64,000 nucleotides of DNA from Polyangium fumosum. GTDB lineage: Bacteria > Myxococcota_A > Polyangia > Polyangiales > Polyangiaceae. The number at the start of each line of letters is the position of its first letter. Within the stretch, counting starts at the first letter, position 1. The translations under genes and the position numbers were made by a program. This document shows positions 60,678 through 64,000 of the stretch, piece by piece. The notes under the pieces are model-generated. The model saw only the letters and a list, made by a program, of their open reading frames with translations. It had not been told where the DNA came from and searched no databases. The DNA lies in assembly GCF_005144585.1 (NCBI RefSeq), contig NZ_SSMQ01000036.1, positions 1-64,000 on the forward strand, in the 5' to 3' direction.

Positions 60678-62003
60678 ATGGATAACCAACAGACGGTGAG
60701 CACAGCCGGGTCCTTGAGCGTGCCGCCCGCCTCTGTCGAGAAGCACCACAAGTACGAGTTCTTCAAGGTCGTACAGGGCTATCTGGACGAGGCCGCCCGC
60801 GTCATCGATTTGCCCGAGTACATCCAGACGATCCTCAGCCAGCCGAAGAACGAGATCATCATCAACTTCCCCGTGAAGATGGATGATGGCTCGATCCGGC
60901 TCTTCAAAGGCTACCGGGTCCAGCACAATAACCTGCTCGGCCCGTACAAGGGCGGCATTCGTTATCACGAGGGCGTCTCGCTCGACGACGTGAAGGCGCT
61001 CGCGGCGATGATGACCTGGAAGTGCGCGCTGATGAACCTGCCGCTCGGCGGCGGCAAGGGCGGCGTCAAGTTCGACCCGAACAAGGTCTCGCGCGACGAA
61101 CTCCAGCGGATCACGCGTCGGTTCTTCCACGCGCTCGGCTCGAACATCGGCCCGGATACGGACATCCCGGCGCCGGACGTCGGCACGGACGCGAAGTCGA
61201 TGGCGTGGGCCATGGACACGTACATGAACACCGTCGGCAGCCTCTTCCGCCAGTCGGTCAAGGGCGTCGTGACGGGCAAGCCGGTCGCCGTCGGTGGCAC
61301 GCTCGGCCGCGAGAAGGCCACGGGCCAGGGCCTCGTCTACACGATCCAGGAGTGGGCCGAGGAGCGCGACTTCCAGCTCGGCGGTGCGACGCTCATCGTG
61401 CAGGGCTTCGGCAACGTCGGCTCGTTCACCTCGCTCATCCTGTCGCGGCTCGGCGCCTCGACGATCGCGGTCGGTGATCACTCGGGGTACCTTTACAACC
61501 CCGAGGGCTTCAACCCCCACAAGCTCCAGGACTACGTCAAGAAGAACCGCTCGATCGCGGGGTATCCGGGCGGCAGGACGATCAGCCGCGAGGAGTTCTT
61601 CAAGATCAAGGCCGACATCTTCATCCCGGCCGCGCTGGAGAACCAGATCGGCATCGACGAGGCGAAGTCGCTCCAGGTGCGGCTCGTGGCCGAGGGCGCG
61701 AACGGCCCCTGCTCGCCCGAGGGCGAGCGGATCCTGATCGATCGCGGCATCGACATCCTGCCCGACGTGCTCGCGAACGCCGGCGGCGTGACCGTCAGCT
61801 ACTACGAGTGGGTGCAAAACAAGCGCTCGGAGCACTGGACGCTCGAAGAGGTCGACGAGCGCCTGGAGAAGGCAATGCAGCGCGCCTACCGCGAGGTCGT
61901 CGAGCTCGCGCGGCAGAAGAAATGCTCGATGCGCGTCGCGGCCTACGCCGTCGCGCTTCAGCGAATCGCCGCGGCCTACGGCGAGCGCGACATCTTCCCC
62001 TGA
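60678..62003 (+). CDS. gdhA: Glutamate dehydrogenase (Glu/Leu/Phe/Val family)
   Basis: A 441-residue enzyme. The substrate-binding domain has YRVQHNNLLGPYKGGIRYHE and ALMNLPLGGGKGGVKFDPN with the catalytic lysine, followed by DIPAPDVGT. The Rossmann domain has LIVQGFGNVGSF (the NAD(P) loop) and LVAEGANGPCSPEGERIL. The shape is that of the hexameric GDH class II (about 420-440 residues). It interconverts glutamate with 2-oxoglutarate and ammonia. The catabolic NAD-type looks more likely from the sequence style, though coenzyme choice cannot be settled here. Monocistronic, with an operator-like palindrome upstream and a strong terminator downstream. Confidence 0.95.
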   Translation: MDNQQTVSTAGSLSVPPASVEKHHKYEFFKVVQGYLDEAARVIDLPEYIQTILSQPKNEIIINFPVKMDDGSIRLFKGYRVQHNNLLGPYKGGIRYHEGVSLDDVKALAAMMTWKCALMNLPLGGGKGGVKFDPNKVSRDELQRITRRFFHALGSNIGPDTDIPAPDVGTDAKSMAWAMDTYMNTVGSLFRQSVKGVVTGKPVAVGGTLGREKATGQGLVYTIQEWAEERDFQLGGATLIVQGFGNVGSFTSLILSRLGASTIAVGDHSGYLYNPEGFNPHKLQDYVKKNRSIAGYPGGRTISREEFFKIKADIFIPAALENQIGIDEAKSLQVRLVAEGANGPCSPEGERILIDRGIDILPDVLANAGGVTVSYYEWVQNKRSEHWTLEEVDERLEKAMQRAYREVVELARQKKCSMRVAAYAVALQRIAAAYGERDIFP

Positions 62004-62031
62004 TCCAATCCCGATAGGGCTGGCCGTCTTT

Positions 62032-62068
62032 GCGGCGCGCGGATCGAGATCCGCGCGCCGCTTTTTTT
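62032..62068. terminator. Rho-independent terminator after gdhA
   Basis: GCGGCGCGCGGATC (62032-62045) pairs perfectly with GATCCGCGCGCCGC (62048-62061), followed by seven T residues (62062-62068). It is 28 bases after the gdhA stop and just ahead of the ygfZ stop on the opposite strand. This is the only clear intrinsic terminator found in the window. Confidence 0.95.
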
Positions 62069-62075
62069 GGGCCGC

Positions 62076-62999
62076 TCAGGAAACGACGGCCGGCCGCCCC
62101 GACACCGAGATCGCCGTGCCTTTCGTCGCGTGCTTGTACTTCACGTACCCGAGCGCGAGGACACGACCCGCCTCGGGCCCCTTCGCCACGCTCGTCACGG
62201 CGCCGATCACCTTGCCGGTGGCGTCCGTGATCTCCGCCGACGCGGGCACCTCAGCGTCGCCCTCGATCGAGATCGGCACGAGCTTCTTCTTCACGTGCCC
62301 GCGCATTTGCAGCATGAACACGGCCTCCTGCCCGAGGTAGCAGCCCTTCTGGAACGAGACCGCGAGCGGCTCCAGCGAGGCCTCCTGCGGGTAGTTCTCC
62401 TCGGAAAAGTCCTTGCCCCAGCGCCCGAGGCCGATCTCCACGCGGAGCGCCTCCCACGCCGCCTCCTCCGCGAGCCGCGCGGGCGCCGATCCTTTGCGCT
62501 CCAAGCGTTCGAGCGCGACATCCACCGCAGCCGGCTCGAACGCGAAGAGCGCCCCGCCCTTGCCCGACGAGTCCACGGAGGCCGCGGCGATCGCGCCGTA
62601 GGCACGCGCGAGCGAGGCGAGATCCTTCGCCCCGGGGCCATGGGCGACGGCCCACGCGACCTCCGCGCTCACGTCTTCGAGTTCGACGTCCTCCATGATC
62701 ACGTAGTGATCGAAGTGCTCGATCAGCGGCGCGATCCGATCCCGCGGCGCGCCCACGAGGAGGCGGTCGTCGTCGATCAGGATCCGCAGCTCCGCGAGGA
62801 TCTTGCCGGTCTTGGCGACGGCGAACCCATAGGCGCCTTGGCCCGCCTTCAGCGGCGCGAGGTCGCAGGTGATCATGCCGTTCAGCCAGGTTTGCCGGTC
62901 CTTGCCGCGGATCGAGAGCGTCCCGAGCTCGGGGGCGCGGAGGAGGAGCGCGCCTTCGGCGAGGGCGCGGCGCAGGGGGTCGATGTCGGTTTCGCTCAT
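62076..62999 (-). CDS. ygfZ: Folate-dependent iron-sulfur protein YgfZ
   Basis: A 307-residue protein related to GcvT. The signature KGCYLGQE (around residues 218-225) defines the YgfZ/IBA57 group. The N-terminal fold begins LRAPELGTLSIRGKDRQTWL, then NGMITCDL as usual, and the C-terminal GHVKKKLVPI and VLALGYVKYK follow. It uses tetrahydrofolate to help make or repair some [4Fe-4S] enzymes. I start at ATG 62999 (MSETDID); the longer reading adds unrelated Pro-rich residues. It is convergent with gdhA through the terminator. Confidence 0.92.
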   Translation of the reverse strand: MSETDIDPLRRALAEGALLLRAPELGTLSIRGKDRQTWLNGMITCDLAPLKAGQGAYGFAVAKTGKILAELRILIDDDRLLVGAPRDRIAPLIEHFDHYVIMEDVELEDVSAEVAWAVAHGPGAKDLASLARAYGAIAAASVDSSGKGGALFAFEPAAVDVALERLERKGSAPARLAEEAAWEALRVEIGLGRWGKDFSEENYPQEASLEPLAVSFQKGCYLGQEAVFMLQMRGHVKKKLVPISIEGDAEVPASAEITDATGKVIGAVTSVAKGPEAGRVLALGYVKYKHATKGTAISVSGRPAVVS

Positions 63000-63064
63000 G
63001 GGGCTCGGAGGAACATGGGGGTTCGGACGGGAGCGGGGCAAGGCCTCGGGGGCTCTCCGGGCTA

Positions 63065-63090
63065 GAGCGAGCTAGCGGACCCGTCAAGGA
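63065..63090. repeat. Imperfect direct repeat, left copy
   Basis: GAGCGAGCTAGCGGACCCGT plus CAAGGA matches the copy at 63654-63679 at 22 of 26 positions. It lies in the divergent promoter region of ygfZ and the small gene at 63148. Confidence 0.5.
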
Positions 63091-63147
63091 CCCCGCGACG
63101 GGCGAGCACGGGTGTGATGCTCTTGGCGTGAGGAAGGTGCGTGCGCG

Positions 63148-63606
63148 ATGGAGAGACCGTATCCGGATGGCTTTGACTGCGTCTGGCTGGCTACAGATCG
63201 TGATGGGCATGTCGGTGCATTTGTTACGGGAGGGACGGGTCCGATCCCCGTGCAGGCGCTCCATACCGACCCTATGCCCGTGGAGGACATCGAGGAGCAA
63301 GTTTGGAAATTGCCCCGTGTCTCCGGCGCCCGGCTCTTGATCACAATCGTGCGACCTGATGACTTTGTCGCGTTCGCAGAGCGGGGCCTGTTTGTCTACG
63401 ATTGGAGCGATGTCCATCGTACTTCACGAGAGTCGATGCATGCGTACGAACTCGTCGCGGCTCCCGGCCCTCCCATCACGCTCGACGCATTGCCTGGCGA
63501 GCTCTTTGCCTCGTTGGGGGACATCGTCCGGCTGGATCGGGTTGCTTTTGCGGATAGCCCGTGGCTCGACGTTCGTGCGCATGCGAGCTGTCGGGATAGG
63601 GAATAG
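63148..63606 (+). CDS. Small hypothetical protein, immunity-like
   Basis: A 152-residue cytoplasmic protein. MERPYPDGFDCVWLATDRDG, then HVGAFVTGGTGPIP, followed by VDRVAFADSP-like beta elements near the C-terminus, are typical of small orphan immunity-type proteins found beside polymorphic toxins, but I cannot name the family. No toxin gene is next to it; the gene may be an orphan immunity gene. GC is lower than in ygfZ and gdhA, and the gene is flanked by imperfect 26-base direct repeats, consistent with transfer. Confidence 0.55.
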   Translation: MERPYPDGFDCVWLATDRDGHVGAFVTGGTGPIPVQALHTDPMPVEDIEEQVWKLPRVSGARLLITIVRPDDFVAFAERGLFVYDWSDVHRTSRESMHAYELVAAPGPPITLDALPGELFASLGDIVRLDRVAFADSPWLDVRAHASCRDRE

Positions 63607-63653
63607 CAATCCGGTCTGACGAGGGTGTCGTCGCCCCCACGCGCTCCGCCCTC

Positions 63654-63679
63654 GAGCGAGCCAGCGAACCGGTCAAGGG
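63654..63679. repeat. Imperfect direct repeat, right copy
   Basis: GAGCGAGCCAGCGAACCGGT plus CAAGGG is the partner of the copy at 63065-63090, in the same orientation, 589 bases away. It lies between the small gene and the lipoprotein at the right edge. Confidence 0.5.
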
Positions 63680-63772
63680 CTTGCCGGAGGTCCCCCCGGC
63701 CTCCCCGTTTGCGGTATCTTCCACGATCGTCCCGCCCTCTGCGGACACCACCCCTGGCAAAGGAGCTTCCCC

Positions 63773-64000
63773 ATGCGACGCAAACACGCCTTGATCTTCT
63801 TCCCCCTCGCGGCCGTTTCCCTCGCCGGCGCGATCGCCGTCGGCTGCGGAGGCGGCGAGTCCCCCGGCACGCCCGGCGGAACGGGGAGCGGCGGCGCGCC
63901 CGACGGTGGGAACGCCGGCGGCGGGGGCGAGGGCGGGGACGGGGGGTTTTTCGTTGGCTCCGGTGGCTCTGGCGGCGCGGGGGGCGTGGGCGGCGCGGGG
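63773..64000 (+). CDS. Lipoprotein with Gly-rich linker (cut by window edge)
   Basis: The first 76 codons of a gene running out of the window. ATG 63773 follows AAAGGAG at good spacing. The signal peptide MRRKHALIFFPLAAVSLAGA is followed by IAVGC, a lipobox with Cys25. The visible mature part is a Gly/Ser-rich linker (SPGTPGGTGSGGAPDGGNAG and similar), of the kind that precedes a surface domain in myxobacterial lipoproteins. The functional domain is beyond the edge. Confidence 0.75.
   Translation, partial: MRRKHALIFFPLAAVSLAGAIAVGCGGGESPGTPGGTGSGGAPDGGNAGGGGEGGDGGFFVGSGGSGGAGGVGGAG

Overview
The window looks like chromosomal DNA of a myxobacterium, most likely from the Sorangium/Polyangium side of the group. 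The support is indirect: very high GC with strong third-position bias, many exported lipoproteins with Gly/Ser- or Pro-rich linkers, a MYXO-CTERM sorting tail (gene at 39649-42489), a pilMNOPQ cluster plus a pilY1-type gene, and a cysteine-rich, VWA-rich secretome. No rRNA, tRNA, prophage or CRISPR array was recognised.

Layout. 1-2257: a coupled ABC-type ATPase and HNH nuclease resembling the Septu (PtuA/PtuB) defence pair. 2299-8841: GNAT and MDR enzymes, a tandem pair of unknown paralogues sharing an upstream motif, a VWA protein and an M24 peptidase. 8903-11773: four small exported Cys-rich proteins and a TerB-like protein. 12222-14059: an exported protein with an HNH-like C-terminus followed by a possible immunity partner. 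14293-17600: the most distinctive segment, a relic of a chromosomal integron. It has an IS66-type orf, a 5'-truncated intI, an attI-like repeat region, a PD-(D/E)XK cassette gene, a complete attC with the diagnostic folded structure, a GIY-YIG cassette gene and half of a second attC. 17600-18440 holds degenerate 21-bp repeats. 19254-26709: a run with a secreted 5'-nucleotidase, an OB-fold-like lipoprotein, a porin-like barrel, an arrestin-like protein and a zinc-ribbon membrane protein. 26706-30305: pilY1. 30561-33613: a lipoprotein with five CNxxCxx heptads and a C-terminal membrane anchor, translationally coupled to an Lgt-like integral membrane domain fused through a signal-peptide-like segment and a Pro/Tyr-rich linker to a beta-barrel. 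33622-43215: an S37 peptidase, a deacetylase-like lipoprotein, prfC, an Rpn-type nuclease, a STAS-like protein, a MYXO-CTERM repeat protein and an AgmX-like lipoprotein.

43431-46866: a three-gene coupled operon of a HEPN-like protein, a KGGVGR-variant ParA/MinD-like ATPase and a second P-loop ATPase, a probable conflict or defence system. It is separated from pilQ by six 43-bp tandem repeats. 47267-52576: pilQPONM in genomic order. 52781-64000: a LysM/M15 peptidase, a FliA-like sigma factor with twin palindromic boxes upstream, a large anchored unknown, a KAL-KCE (lysine-degradation type) fusion, uppS-cdsA, glutamate dehydrogenase with a palindrome cluster upstream and a strong terminator downstream, ygfZ, a small immunity-like gene between imperfect direct repeats, and the start of another lipoprotein.

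Three systems deserve attention as possibly undescribed: the integron relic carrying two nuclease cassettes, the Cys-heptad lipoprotein with its Lgt-like/barrel partner, and the HEPN/KGGVGR/P-loop operon. All function calls come from reading motifs; no database search was run.
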